33,310 nucleotides of DNA from JAHFRG01 sp041495205 (GCA_041495205.1 JBGQCF010000023.1:1-33310); one strand, 5' to 3'. Positions 1-8,850 are shown, counted from the first letter of the stretch. Translations and numbers: made by a program. Notes: generated from the sequence alone by a model not told the origin.

Positions 1-750
1 CGGCTCGTCTTCGATATTCTTGGCCAGGATGTTCAGGCCGTAGCGTTCAGCCGCCATTTCTCCTGCAATCGCGCAACTTCCCTTATCCTTGCCCGCAAGG
101 CGCGCCGCTTCGGCGTTGCTCGCCACTTGCACACGCTGAACATCATCAAGATTTGAATTCAGCCATTCATGGCATTGTGCGAACGATTGCGCGTGTGAAT
201 AAATCCGCTTGATGTTCTTAAGCCCCCTGGTTTTGCGCAGCAAATGCTGGTGCACGCGCAATACCACTTCGCCGCAGATTTTAAGCGGGGTGGCGAGCAT
301 CAAATCGAGCGTCCTGCCGACCGCGCCTTCGGTGGAGTTTTCCACCGGTGTCACCGCGTAATCCACTTCGCCGGCTTCCACCTTGTGCAGCACTTCGTCT
401 ATCGAAGTACAGGCTATGGCATTCGCGGCGTGGCCGAAATGCTTGATTGCGGCGGCTTCGCTGAACGTTCCTTGCGGCCCGAGGTAAGTGACAGCCAGGG
501 GTTTTTCCAGCGCCAGGCAGGCCGACATGATTTCACGGAATAGCCGCGTTACGGTCTCGTCGGACAGTGGGCCGGGGTTGGCTTCCTTGATGCGCCGCAA
601 TATCTGCGCTTCGCGTTCGGGGCGGTAGACTATGCCGTTCTTGAGCTGGCCAATGGAATGGGCGTGCGCGGCGCGGCGGTTGACGAGCTCGAGCATCTGC
701 TGATCCAGCGCATCGATGCTTGCCCGCAGTTTTTTAAGCTCGTCGCTCAT
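1..750 (-). CDS. pheA: Bifunctional chorismate mutase / prephenate dehydratase (P-protein), 3' end outside window
   Basis: Catalyses chorismate to prephenate to phenylpyruvate in phenylalanine synthesis. Reading the minus strand from an ATG at 750 gives 250 uninterrupted codons to the window edge. Residues 1-85 are an AroQ-type chorismate mutase: it begins MSDELKKLRASIDALDQQ and carries the helix with RRAAHAHSIGQLK. From about residue 87 the prephenate dehydratase domain begins with YLGPQGTFSEAAA and contains the conserved VENSTEGAVGRTLD stretch. The C-terminal ACT regulatory domain is not reached, so the feature is partial. It lies 56 bp behind serC and reads the same way, the usual gyrA-serC-pheA order of betaproteobacteria, so it is probably the distal gene of that transcript. 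No strong Shine-Dalgarno is seen before the ATG. Family assignment is secure from the sequence; the regulatory domain is inferred. Confidence 0.95.
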   Translation of the reverse strand, partial: MSDELKKLRASIDALDQQMLELVNRRAAHAHSIGQLKNGIVYRPEREAQILRRIKEANPGPLSDETVTRLFREIMSACLALEKPLAVTYLGPQGTFSEAAAIKHFGHAANAIACTSIDEVLHKVEAGEVDYAVTPVENSTEGAVGRTLDLMLATPLKICGEVVLRVHQHLLRKTRGLKNIKRIYSHAQSFAQCHEWLNSNLDDVQRVQVASNAEAARLAGKDKGSCAIAGEMAAERYGLNILAKNIEDEP

Positions 751-806
751 ATTTCACGCCAGTCGGAGTATAAGCCATTTTGCTCGTGGATTTATTCAGC
801 AGCGTC

Positions 807-1910
807 TCAGCCATGCTTTTCCTCGAATTCGCGCATAAACCCCACCAGCGTCTGCACGCCTTCGATGGGCATCGCATTATAAATGGATGCGCGCATGCCA
901 CCCACCAAACGATGTCCTTTAAGCTGTACCATTCCTCGTTCTCTCGCCTGATTCAGAAATTCTTCTTCGAGCGCGGTATTCTTGAGGGTGAACGGCACAT
1001 TCATGCGCGAACGGTCGCTCTTTCTCACGGAGTTGCGGAAAAACCGGCTGTTGTCCAGAAAGTCGTAGAGCAATTTGGCTTTTTCGATGTTGCGCTTTTC
1101 CATCGCGGCAATTCCGCCGTACTCTTTCAGCCACTCGAAATTGAGCCCGGCCATGTACAGCGCGTAAGCCGGCGGAGTGTTGTACATCGAATTGTTGTCC
1201 GCATGCACTTTGTAATCCAGCATTGACGGCATGCCCGGAAGCGCCCGCCCTATCAGGTCTTCGCGGACGATGACAATGGTCAGCCCCGCGGGGCCGATAT
1301 TCTTCTGCGCGCCGGCATAAATCAGCCCGAAACGGCTCACCTCCACCGCACGCGACAGGATGTTCGAAGACATGTCGGCCGCCAGCGGCACTTTGCCGGT
1401 ATCGGGAATCCACTGAAACTCCACGCCGCGTATGGTTTCGTTCGGCGTGTAATGCACATAGGCTGCGTTGGGATCAAGCCGCCACTGGTCCTGCGCCGGT
1501 GCGTAGTTAAACTTGGCGTCTTCCGATGAAGCCGCAATATTCACCGTGCAAAATTTTTTTGCCTCGGCTATCGCCTTCTTCGACCATTCACCGGTATGAA
1601 TATAGTCAGCAGATTTTTTGCCGCGCAACAGGTTGATCGGCGCCATGGCAAACTGCAAGGTGGCGCCGCCTTGCAGGAACAGCACTTTGTATTGGGCAGG
1701 AACGCGCATCAGTTCGCGCAAGCCCGCCTCGGCCTGGGCGGCGATGGCCATGAATTCCTTGCCGCGGTGGCTCATTTCCATCACCGACATGCCGCTGCCA
1801 TGCCAATCCAGCATTTCCTCGCGCGCGCGCTCCAGCACCTCCCGCGACAGCATGGCCGGGCCAGGACTAAAGTTGTAGATGCGCGTGGCAAATCCTTTTA
1901 CGTCATTCAT
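807..1910 (-). CDS. serC: Phosphoserine aminotransferase
   Basis: PLP enzyme converting 3-phosphohydroxypyruvate and glutamate to phosphoserine (serine synthesis), and also acting on the 4-phosphohydroxythreonine precursor in pyridoxal phosphate synthesis; cytosolic. The N-terminus RIYNFSPGPAML is the family signature. The PLP lysine is K203 in YAGAQKNIGPAG, and the phosphate-contact histidine/arginine regions (HRGKEF, HTGEWS) are intact. The 367 residues match the usual size of about 360. The open frame extends upstream to an ATG at 1961, but there it runs inside gyrA. A GGAG seven bases before the ATG at 1910 (with another ATG at 1913) marks the likelier start. The start overlaps the gyrA stop by a few bases, which suggests translational coupling. 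Confidence 0.96.
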   Translation of the reverse strand: MNDVKGFATRIYNFSPGPAMLSREVLERAREEMLDWHGSGMSVMEMSHRGKEFMAIAAQAEAGLRELMRVPAQYKVLFLQGGATLQFAMAPINLLRGKKSADYIHTGEWSKKAIAEAKKFCTVNIAASSEDAKFNYAPAQDQWRLDPNAAYVHYTPNETIRGVEFQWIPDTGKVPLAADMSSNILSRAVEVSRFGLIYAGAQKNIGPAGLTIVIVREDLIGRALPGMPSMLDYKVHADNNSMYNTPPAYALYMAGLNFEWLKEYGGIAAMEKRNIEKAKLLYDFLDNSRFFRNSVRKSDRSRMNVPFTLKNTALEEEFLNQARERGMVQLKGHRLVGGMRASIYNAMPIEGVQTLVGFMREFEEKHG

Positions 1911-4443
1911 CATCCGACTCCACGACTTTCCCCAGGCCTGCAAGCTTTTCACCTTCTCCAAGGTTGATCAGCGTCACGCCCTGAGTAGAGCGGCTCATTT
2001 CTCGGATTTCCGAAACGCGGGTGCGGATCAGCACGCCGCCGGTGGTAATCAACATTAGTTCATCCTCTTTATTCACCAGCGTCGCCGCCACGACCTTGCC
2101 ATTGCGCTCGGAGGTTTGAATCGCGATCATGCCTTGCGTGCCGCGGGCGTGGCGCGTGTATTCGGCAATCGGCGTGCGCTTGCCGAAACCGTTTTCGGTC
2201 GCGGTCAGCACCGACCGCATTTCATCCTGCGCCGTGAGCAATGAAATCACGTGCTGGTCCTTGGCGAGCTTCATGCCGCGCACACCCGCCGCGGTGCGGC
2301 CCATCGGGCGCACTCCCTGCTCGTCAAAACGCACTGCCTTGCCGCCGTCCGAGAATAGCATGATGTCCTGCTTGCCGTCAGTGAGCGCCACCCCGATCAG
2401 ATAGTCCCCGTCTTCCAGGTTCACCGCGATAATGCCTTTCGCCATCGGCCGGGAAAATGCCGAGAGCGCGGTCTTTTTGACGGTGCCGTTGGCGGTTGCC
2501 ATGAATACGAAGTGCTGGTCGTCGAATTCCTTGACCGGCAGAACCGCGGTGATCTTCTCGTGTTCCATCAGCGGTACGAGATTGACGATGGGCTTGCCGC
2601 GGCTGGCGCGGCTGCCCTGCGGCACATTGTAAACTTTGAGCCAGTAAATCCTGCCGCGGTTGGAGAAGCAAAGAATATAGTCATGCGTGTTGGCGATGAA
2701 GAGACTGTCTATGAAATCGTCTTCCTTGGTGGTCGCCGCCTGCTTGCCGCGCCCGCCGCGTTTCTGCGCCCGGTAATCGGCAATCGGCTGTGATTTCATG
2801 TAGCCGCCATGCGACAATGTGACCACGACGTCCTCCGAGGCAATCAAGTCTTCCATTGCCAGGTCCTGGGTATCCACCACGATCTCACTGCGGCGCTCGT
2901 CGCCATATTGCTCTTTAACCGCTGCGAGTTCCTCGGCGATGACGTGGGTGATGCGTTCGCGTTTCGCCAGCACATCCATGAGGTCGGTGATCTTTTCCAT
3001 CACTTCCTTGTATTCGGTGACGATTTTGTCCTGCTCCAAGCCGGTCAGGCGCTGCAGGCGCATTTCCAGAATCGCCTGGGCCTGCGCATCAGAAAGGAAA
3101 TAGCCCTGCTTGCGCAGGCCGAATTCGGGGGCGAGTCCCTCCGGACGCGAAGCATCGGAACTCGCACGTTGCAGCATGTCCTCGACCAGCTTGGAACGCC
3201 AGTGGCGCGCCATCAATTGTGTTTTCGCCACCGGCGGCGATTCCGCGGCCTTGATGAGCCCGATGATTTCGTCCACGTTGGAGAGCGCAACCGCCAGGCC
3301 TTCCAGGATATGCGCGCGCTCGCGCGCTTTGCGCAATTCGAACACCGTGCGCCGCGTCACTACTTCGCGGCGGTGGCGCAGGAACGATTCGAGAAGCTCC
3401 TTGAGATTGAGCAGGCGCGGCTGGTTGTCCACCAGCGCCACCATGTTCATGCCGAAGGTGTCCTGCAACTGCGTTTCTTTGTACAGGTTATTCAGCACCA
3501 CATCGGGATTCTCGCCGCGCTTGAGTTCAATCACCATGCGCATGCCGGACTTGTCCGACTCATCGCGCAATTCGGAAATGCCTTCGATTTTCTTGTCGCG
3601 CACCAGTTCGCCGATTCTGATGAGCAAGGCAGCTTTGTTCACCTGGTAAGGAAGCTCGTCAACGATAATCAACTGATGACTGCCCTTTTCCTTCTCTTCG
3701 AAATGCGTCCGGGCGCGTATCACTATCCGCCCGCGCCCGGTGCGGTAGCCTTCCCTCACACCGGAAATGCCGTAAATGATGCCGGCGGTGGGGAAATCCG
3801 GCGCCGGAATAGTTTCAATCAATTCCTCGAGATCGATCTGCGGGTTCTCAAGAAGGGATAGACAGCCATCCACCACTTCGCTCAGGTTGTGCGGCGGAAT
3901 ATTGGTCGCCATTCCCACCGCGATTCCGGATGAACCATTGACCAGCAGATTCGGAACCTTGGTCGGCAAAACCGTTGGTTCCTGCTCTTTACCGTCGTAA
4001 TTAGGCACAAAATCCACGGTCTCCTTGTCAATGTCCGCCAGGATTTCCGAGGAAATCCGCTCCATGCGGCATTCGGTATAGCGGTACGCCGCAGGCGCAT
4101 CGCCGTCCACCGAGCCGAAATTGCCCTGCCCGTCAATCAGCGTGTAGCGCATGGAAAAATCCTGCGCCATGCGCACCAGGGCTTCGTAGGTCGCGGTGTC
4201 CCCATGCGGGTGGTACTTGCCGAGCACTTCACCGACGATGCGCGCGCACTTCACATAGGGACGGTTCCACACGTTATTGGCTTCCTGCATGGCGAAGAGC
4301 ACGCGCCGGTGCACGGGTTTCAGGCCGTCGCGCACATCCGGCAGCGCCCGCCCCACAATCACGCTCATGGCGTAATCGAGATACGAGCGCCGCATCTCTT
4401 CTTCAATGCTGACCGGGATGGTTTCTTTGGCGAATTGGTCCAT
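1903..4443 (-). CDS. gyrA: DNA gyrase subunit A
   Basis: Breakage-reunion subunit of type II topoisomerase, partner of GyrB, introducing negative supercoils. Starting at MDQFAKETIPVSIEEEM gives 846 residues and aligns exactly with E. coli numbering: catalytic tyrosine Y122 in YRYTECRMERI and the helix with HPHGD at 78-82. The quinolone-determining positions read Thr83 and Glu87 instead of the E. coli Ser83 and Asp87. The C-terminal beta-pinwheel carries the GyrA box QKRGGRG that marks a gyrase rather than ParC, and the protein ends in an acidic tail (VESDDE). The frame stays open upstream to 4608, but those 55 residues are not family-like and would cross the promoter. It is the first gene of a minus-strand run with serC and pheA. 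Confidence 0.97.
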   Translation of the reverse strand: MDQFAKETIPVSIEEEMRRSYLDYAMSVIVGRALPDVRDGLKPVHRRVLFAMQEANNVWNRPYVKCARIVGEVLGKYHPHGDTATYEALVRMAQDFSMRYTLIDGQGNFGSVDGDAPAAYRYTECRMERISSEILADIDKETVDFVPNYDGKEQEPTVLPTKVPNLLVNGSSGIAVGMATNIPPHNLSEVVDGCLSLLENPQIDLEELIETIPAPDFPTAGIIYGISGVREGYRTGRGRIVIRARTHFEEKEKGSHQLIIVDELPYQVNKAALLIRIGELVRDKKIEGISELRDESDKSGMRMVIELKRGENPDVVLNNLYKETQLQDTFGMNMVALVDNQPRLLNLKELLESFLRHRREVVTRRTVFELRKARERAHILEGLAVALSNVDEIIGLIKAAESPPVAKTQLMARHWRSKLVEDMLQRASSDASRPEGLAPEFGLRKQGYFLSDAQAQAILEMRLQRLTGLEQDKIVTEYKEVMEKITDLMDVLAKRERITHVIAEELAAVKEQYGDERRSEIVVDTQDLAMEDLIASEDVVVTLSHGGYMKSQPIADYRAQKRGGRGKQAATTKEDDFIDSLFIANTHDYILCFSNRGRIYWLKVYNVPQGSRASRGKPIVNLVPLMEHEKITAVLPVKEFDDQHFVFMATANGTVKKTALSAFSRPMAKGIIAVNLEDGDYLIGVALTDGKQDIMLFSDGGKAVRFDEQGVRPMGRTAAGVRGMKLAKDQHVISLLTAQDEMRSVLTATENGFGKRTPIAEYTRHARGTQGMIAIQTSERNGKVVAATLVNKEDELMLITTGGVLIRTRVSEIREMSRSTQGVTLINLGEGEKLAGLGKVVESDDE

Positions 4444-4502
4444 GAATTGGGGTGTTCTTTTAGGTGGTCTGGCGGCTGGAATTACGGCAATTAAAGTTGC
4501 AA

Positions 4503-4532
4503 ATTTTATCATGCGCGGAGGGTTAAGGCCAA
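4503..4532 (-). promoter_or_regulatory. Candidate sigma70 promoter of gyrA
   Basis: On the minus strand a TAAAAT -10 (4508-4503), preceded by TG one base upstream (extended -10), lies 18 bp from a TTGGCC -35-like hexamer (4532-4527). It would start transcription about 50 bases before the gyrA ATG. Judged by eye only. Confidence 0.45.
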
Positions 4533-4633
4533 GTAGCTCATTCTCTCCGCCCACGCGCTGCGGTCTAGCCAAATCCGGCGGTACGATGCCGTTTATGCTG
4601 CAGTTCATCGTTCGCGGTTACAATGGATAAGCC

Positions 4634-5950
4634 ATGCCTCAACCCGTCACTACCCTGATAGACGCCGGCTGGGTGATCCCGGTCGAACCACGGCATGTAT
4701 TGCCGCGGCACTCCATAGCCATCAGCGACAAGACGATCCAGGCAGTACTGCCAACTGGCGAAGCGCACGCGCGGTTCAGCGCAAAACAGCATGTGCGCCT
4801 CGAAAACCATGCGCTGATTCCGGGACTCGTTAACCTTCACACCCATGCGGCGATGACGCTGATGCGCGGCTTGGCTGACGACCTGCCGCTGATGGAATGG
4901 CTCAACCAACACATCTGGCCGGCTGAAGCCAAGCATGTCTCCCCGCAATTCGTCTACGACGGCACCGAGCTTGCCTGCGCCGAGATGCTGCGCGGTGGAA
5001 TCACCTGCTTCAACGACATGTATTTCTTTCCCGAAGCGGCGGCAAAAGCGGCGCTCGCCGCCGGCATGCGCGCCGCCATCGGTATCATCGTCATCGAGTT
5101 TCCAAGCAACTACGCCGGCGACCCTGAGGATTACTTCAACAAAGGGCTGGCGACGCGCGATGAACTGCGTTCCCAGCCATTGCTGTCGTTTTGCATGGCG
5201 CCACACGCACCTTATACGGTTAGCGACAAGACTTTCGAGAAACTGCTCACTTATGCGCAGCAACTCGATTTACCGATTCACATCCATATGCAGGAAACCG
5301 AGCATGAAATTCAGCAGAGCCTGACGCAATACAAGATGCGGCCGCTCGAGCGGCTGCATAAGCTGGGATTGCTCGGCCCCAATTTCATCGCCGTGCATGC
5401 GGTGCATTTGACTCCACAGGAAATCGCGCTGCTGGCGAACGAGGCCTGCAGTGTCGCCCATTGCCCGTCATCCAACCTGAAACTCGCCAGCGGCTTTGCG
5501 CCGGTTGCTGCGCTGCTGGATCACGGCATCAACGTGGGGCTGGGCAGCGATGGCGCGGCAAGCAACAATCGGCTGGACCTATTCGAGGAAATGCGCCTTG
5601 CCGCGACGCTCGCCAAAGCCGCAGCCAAGCAGGCCGATGCATTGCCTGCGTACCAGGCCTTGCAAATGGCTACGCTCAACGGCGCCAAAGCCCTCGGTTT
5701 GGACGGTAAAATCGGCTCGCTCGCCCCGGGCAAGGCAGCGGACATCACTGCAGTGGATTTCTCCGCGCTCGAGCTTTCACCATGCTTCGACCCGGTGTCT
5801 CACCTGGTGTATGCCGCAGGCCGCGAACAGGTAAGCCATGTCTGGGTGAACGGAAAATTGTTGCTCGATAACCGTCAACTTACCACGCTTAACACAAGAG
5901 AACTTGCAGCCAAAGCACGTTACTGGCAGGAGAAAATCGGTGCAGCATAA
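4634..5950 (+). CDS. mtaD: TRZ/ATZ-family amidohydrolase, probable 5-methylthioadenosine/S-adenosylhomocysteine deaminase
   Basis: Metal-dependent hydrolase of the amidohydrolase superfamily; relatives deaminate methylthioadenosine, S-adenosylhomocysteine or related purines. 438 residues. The metal-binding residues are all visible: H69 and H71 in NLHTHAAM, H218 in HIHMQE with E221, the histidine pair in VHAVHLT (255, 258), and D306 in GLGSDGAASNN. It is transcribed divergently from gyrA; a TACAAT at 4619-4624 could be its -10, which would leave a leader of only a few bases. It stops four bases before ubiG, and the mtaD-ubiG-gph order recurs in betaproteobacteria. That order fits disposal of SAM by-products next to a SAM-dependent methyltransferase (inference). 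The exact substrate cannot be read from the sequence. Confidence 0.9.
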   Translation: MPQPVTTLIDAGWVIPVEPRHVLPRHSIAISDKTIQAVLPTGEAHARFSAKQHVRLENHALIPGLVNLHTHAAMTLMRGLADDLPLMEWLNQHIWPAEAKHVSPQFVYDGTELACAEMLRGGITCFNDMYFFPEAAAKAALAAGMRAAIGIIVIEFPSNYAGDPEDYFNKGLATRDELRSQPLLSFCMAPHAPYTVSDKTFEKLLTYAQQLDLPIHIHMQETEHEIQQSLTQYKMRPLERLHKLGLLGPNFIAVHAVHLTPQEIALLANEACSVAHCPSSNLKLASGFAPVAALLDHGINVGLGSDGAASNNRLDLFEEMRLAATLAKAAAKQADALPAYQALQMATLNGAKALGLDGKIGSLAPGKAADITAVDFSALELSPCFDPVSHLVYAAGREQVSHVWVNGKLLLDNRQLTTLNTRELAAKARYWQEKIGAA

Positions 5951-5954
5951 AAGC

Positions 5955-6650
5955 ATGAACGTCGATTCCCAAGAGCTTGAAAAATTCGACGAGCTCGCGC
6001 ACCGCTGGTGGGACCCGGAAGCCGAGTTCAAGCCGCTGCACGACATTAATCCGCTGCGCCTCGATTACATTGACAAGCTCGCAGTCCTGAAAGGCAAGAC
6101 CGTGCTGGATGTCGGCTGCGGCGGCGGCATCCTGTCGGAGAGCATGGCGGTGCGCGGGGCGCAAGTCACCGGAATAGACCTCGGTGAGAAGGCGCTGAAA
6201 GTCGCGCAGCTGCATCTTCTTGAAACCAGCAACCAAGTGGATTACCGCAAGATTACAGTGGAAGCCCTCGCGCGCGAGCAGCCGCAGCACTACGACATCG
6301 TCACCTGCATGGAAATCCTCGAGCACGTGCCCGAGCCCGCAAGCGCGGTGCAAGCCTGCGCCGAACTGGTCAAACCGGGCGGTCATGTGTTTTTTTCCAC
6401 CATCAACCGCAATCTGAAATCCTATCTTTTCGCGGTCATCGGCGCGGAGTATGTGTTCGAACTCCTGCCGCGCGGCACACACGATTACGCCAGATTCATC
6501 AAGCCCTCCGAGCTTGCGCGCTATTGCCGCGACGCCGGGCTTGCCGTGAAACAGCTCACCGGGATGAGCTACAACCCTTTTGCCAAAACCTATTCACTGG
6601 GTACGGATACCGACGTCAATTACATTATGCACTGCGGGCGCAATGATTAA
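5955..6650 (+). CDS. ubiG: Ubiquinone biosynthesis O-methyltransferase
   Basis: Class I SAM-dependent methyltransferase performing the two O-methylations of ubiquinone synthesis. 231 residues, close to the 240 of E. coli UbiG. It begins MNVDSQELEKFDELAHRWWDP, the family N-terminus. The SAM-binding glycine motif DVGCGGG is at 52-58, followed by the acidic GIDLGEKAL loop and the ILEHVPEP post-motif region. A frame extension back to 5904 exists but overlaps mtaD and lacks family similarity, so the ATG at 5955 is preferred. It overlaps gph by eight bases at its 3' end, a compact operon. Confidence 0.96.
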   Translation: MNVDSQELEKFDELAHRWWDPEAEFKPLHDINPLRLDYIDKLAVLKGKTVLDVGCGGGILSESMAVRGAQVTGIDLGEKALKVAQLHLLETSNQVDYRKITVEALAREQPQHYDIVTCMEILEHVPEPASAVQACAELVKPGGHVFFSTINRNLKSYLFAVIGAEYVFELLPRGTHDYARFIKPSELARYCRDAGLAVKQLTGMSYNPFAKTYSLGTDTDVNYIMHCGRND

Positions 6651-7290
6651 GGGTTTGCTGTTTGACCTCGACGGCACGCTCGCCGACACCGCTCCCGATC
6701 TGGGATTTGCTCTGAACCAACAGCGCGAACTACACAGGCTTCCCGCGTTGCCACTGCAAACCATCCGGCCTTACGTCTCGCAAGGGGGGCGGGGATTGAT
6801 GAAGATCGGGTTCGACCTGGCACCCGAGGATGGCAACTTTACTTCCATGCGTGAAGAGTTCCTCGACTTGTACGCACAGCGGCTGTGCCATGAGACACGG
6901 CTTTTCCCCGGCATCGCTGAACTGCTCGGCGAGCTCGAAAAAAGGGGCCTGCCCTGGGGTGTGGTCACCAACAAGATCGAGCGTTTCACCCTGCCCTTGC
7001 TGGAGAAACTGCAACTCGCCGGGCGCGCGGCTTGCATTGTCAGCGGCGACACGTGCAGCAATTTCAAACCTCATCCCGAGCCGCTGCTCCACGCCAGCCG
7101 CGAAATGGGCATACCGGCCGGGGAATGCGTGTATGTAGGCGACGATGAGCGCGATGTCCTGGCGGCGCGTGCTGCAAAAATGCAGGTAGTGGTTGTCCTG
7201 TATGGCTACCTTGGGAATGGCGCACACCCGGAAAGCTGGGGAGCGGATGCGCTTGTCAACTCGCCAATAGAACTGCTTCATTATTTATAG
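6643..7290 (+). CDS. gph: Phosphoglycolate phosphatase (HAD family)
   Basis: HAD hydrolase that removes phosphate from 2-phosphoglycolate, formed by DNA 3'-end repair or Rubisco oxygenation. 215 residues from the ATG at 6643, which overlaps the ubiG stop; the longer frame back to 6580 lies within ubiG. Motif I is DLDGTLADT with nucleophile D8 and acid D10. Motif II is VVTNK (T109), motif III is K142 in FKPHPEP, and motif IV is GDDERD (D167/D168). The cap lies between about residues 15 and 85. In betaproteobacteria a Gph-like gene regularly follows ubiG, so the name rests on both motifs and context. HAD substrates are hard to fix by sequence, and N-acetylmuramate-6-phosphate phosphatase (MupP-like) is an alternative. 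Confidence 0.88.
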   Translation: MIKGLLFDLDGTLADTAPDLGFALNQQRELHRLPALPLQTIRPYVSQGGRGLMKIGFDLAPEDGNFTSMREEFLDLYAQRLCHETRLFPGIAELLGELEKRGLPWGVVTNKIERFTLPLLEKLQLAGRAACIVSGDTCSNFKPHPEPLLHASREMGIPAGECVYVGDDERDVLAARAAKMQVVVVLYGYLGNGAHPESWGADALVNSPIELLHYL

Positions 7291-7299
7291 TGCTAAAAT
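7291..7299 (+). promoter_or_regulatory. Extended -10 element, candidate ssrA promoter
   Basis: TGC followed by TAAAAT (7294-7299) forms an extended -10 element directly after the gph stop codon; no convincing -35 is seen. The transcript would start near 7306 and carry a leader of about 45 bases before the mature tmRNA. The leader holds an inverted repeat (TTTCCGG at 7304-7310 with CCGGAAA at 7326-7332) and would be removed by RNase P. Confidence 0.4.
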
Positions 7300-7349
7300 G
7301 GCGTTTCCGGTGAACCTTGCGGTTGCCGGAAAGTCTACCATTTAACAAT

Positions 7350-7713
7350 GGGGGCGACTTGGTTTCGACGTAGGTCGCAAAGCAGCGCAGGGCATACCGA
7401 GGACCAGTTCCCTCGCAAATCCACTGGAACGCAACTAAACGCGAACGACGAGCGTTACGTTCTAGCCGCTTAATCCCGGCTGGACTCTGCACCGGATCGC
7501 TCATGGGCCGGGTCGGGCAACCGACAACAGAGTCATTTACATGAGATCGTGCTGCTCAGGGTTACTTTGAGCAAGCACTAAATCATAGGTAACTCGCCGT
7601 GGCGCAGCCCGTCGGCTGGCGGCGCTCCGGTTAAAACAAACAGCCTGACTAAGTATGTAGAACTGCCTGTAGAGGGCTTGCGGACGGGGGTTCGATTCCC
7701 CCCGCCTCCACCA
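7350..7713 (+). ncRNA. ssrA: Transfer-messenger RNA (tmRNA)
   Basis: Rescues stalled ribosomes by acting first as a tRNA and then as an mRNA for a degradation tag. The acceptor stem pairs GGGGGCG (7350-7356) with CGCCTCC (7703-7709), followed by A and an encoded CCA (7711-7713). The T arm GGGGGTTCGATTCCCCC is intact. The tag frame is 7441-7473, GCG to TAA, encoding ANDERYVLAA; it is preceded by the usual ACTAAAC context. The commoner betaproteobacterial tag ends YALAA, so this one has Val for Ala at position 7. The 364-base length fits a one-piece tmRNA with pseudoknots. It sits behind gph and before a strong terminator. Confidence 0.97.
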
Positions 7714-7735
7714 ATTACAATTTTCCAAAAGCAAA

Positions 7736-7768
7736 CGCCGAGGGGTTAGGCCCCTCGGCGTCCTTTTC
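7736..7768 (+). terminator. Rho-independent terminator after ssrA
   Basis: A perfect 10-bp stem, CGCCGAGGGG (7736-7745) with CCCCTCGGCG (7751-7760), closes a 5-base loop and is followed by TCCTTTTC. It lies 22 bases after the tmRNA CCA. Confidence 0.9.
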
Positions 7769-7802
7769 AGCGCCATAATTCCCGGACTTTTTTTGAACTT
7801 AC

Positions 7803-7823
7803 AAAAAGCCGCCGGCACCGGCT
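7803..7823 (-). terminator. Probable terminator of the DUF1097 gene
   Basis: On the minus strand, AGCCG and CGGCT (7823-7819 and 7811-7807) form a short GC-rich stem, with an alternative GCCGG/CCGGC pairing inside, followed by TTTTT. It lies about 35 bases after the stop of the minus-strand membrane protein gene. Confidence 0.5.
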
Positions 7824-7856
7824 CTCCTAAAACATGAGTAGTTCCAAGTCTTGTAT

Positions 7857-8375
7857 CTATGCGCCCGAACCAAGCGCGGCAGCGCCCTTGGCGGAGGCTA
7901 AGCCCAGAACAGCGCCGATTGCCATCGAGAGCGATACCGTGATGACGGCGTTGTTGAGGCTGAGGGACATCAGGCTCGAGAGACTCAGCGCGTCAGGCGT
8001 TTGCAGCAGGTAAGCGAACGCCGCCGCGTATCCGTAGACATTCGCCGGGATCGAGGAAAACGCCTTGATGGTGGCGGCGTAGCAGATCGCCCAGACCGTA
8101 ACGCCGACGACGATGCCCGCCCACAACGGCAAGGTCAATTTGTCCGCGAGCGGGATCGCCAGAATGATTACTGCCGCGATCCAGCCGGCGATAGCCCCGA
8201 AGATGGTGCCCACTATGGTGTTGCGCAGGGCATTATTGTCGCCTCCCATCTGGAAAAAGCATGCCCAGCCTATGAATGCCCCCCAGATGAGTATGCCTCC
8301 CAACGAAAGAAATGCCCAAGCAGCTAACCCTCCCAGAACGCCGATGCTTAGAGACAAAGCGCCCATTTTTGACAT
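7857..8375 (-). CDS. DUF1097 family integral membrane protein
   Basis: 172 residues, almost entirely hydrophobic, with about five to six predicted membrane segments (roughly 5-25, 26-45, 55-80, 85-110, 115-130 and 145-165) rich in Gly and Ala. The pattern with WGAFIGWACFFQMGG near residue 30 and the overall layout match the DUF1097 family, which includes E. coli YcdZ; its function is unknown. The frame opens at 8420, but AAGGAGGG lies four bases before the ATG at 8375 (MSKMGALSLS), so the shorter start is chosen. It is monocistronic, converges on ssrA and has its own probable terminator. A small-molecule or ion transport role is only a guess. Confidence 0.85.
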   Translation of the reverse strand: MSKMGALSLSIGVLGGLAAWAFLSLGGILIWGAFIGWACFFQMGGDNNALRNTIVGTIFGAIAGWIAAVIILAIPLADKLTLPLWAGIVVGVTVWAICYAATIKAFSSIPANVYGYAAAFAYLLQTPDALSLSSLMSLSLNNAVITVSLSMAIGAVLGLASAKGAAALGSGA

Positions 8376-8850
8376 AGTACCCTCCTTAATGATTTTGGAT
8401 TTCTCGAAGTTGCCGGACACTATTTCCGCTTTCTAGCGATCCAATAGCAGCAACGCACGTGACTAACCGTTTTTTATAATAAGGGGACGCTTGCTATTAT
8501 GTGGGATACGCTGTCGGTAGGGCGCCCTTTGATTTCACTGCTGAGTGAGCGCTATACCAGACGGGCTTATGCTCCCAGCTAAATTGCACTAGCTCCAGCT
8601 GCCTGGATTGGGTTTACCCCGTCCAAGTGCGTTAAAGTATCCGCCGGATCATCAACAACGTCAATGACGGTGAATCAAGCGGGAAGGACGTCTCGATTAC
8701 TGTTGTGCTCCCAAACCAGGGCTGGAATCCGGAACCTGAACATTAACAGTTGTAATAACTGGTCTTTTTCTAACCCTGACCAATGCGATAATAACAGTAA
8801 CGACTTGAATCGTGCGCAATTAGGTCAAGCACTATCTAATTGAATTCGAA
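8376..8850. other. 475-bp gene-poor spacer
   Basis: The first part carries the Shine-Dalgarno and presumed promoter of the minus-strand DUF1097 gene. The rest is richer in A/T than the neighbouring genes. Two short plus-strand frames are visible: 8636-8746 (36 codons with no start codon, ending WNPEPEH) and 8664-8843 (59 residues, Asn-rich, no Shine-Dalgarno). They overlap in different frames, so at most one is real; both may be chance or the relic of a decayed gene. No RNA gene, terminator or repeat was found. Confidence 0.5.

Noticed and set aside
2809..3861. 350-codon plus-strand frame opposite gyrA
   Set aside because: It is the complement of a well-conserved gyrA region, with His/Arg/Phe-rich shadow composition and no family features.
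8664..8843. 59-codon Asn-rich frame in the spacer before the hypothetical gene
   Set aside because: No ribosome site, overlaps another short frame, and the Asn content follows from A/T-rich DNA.
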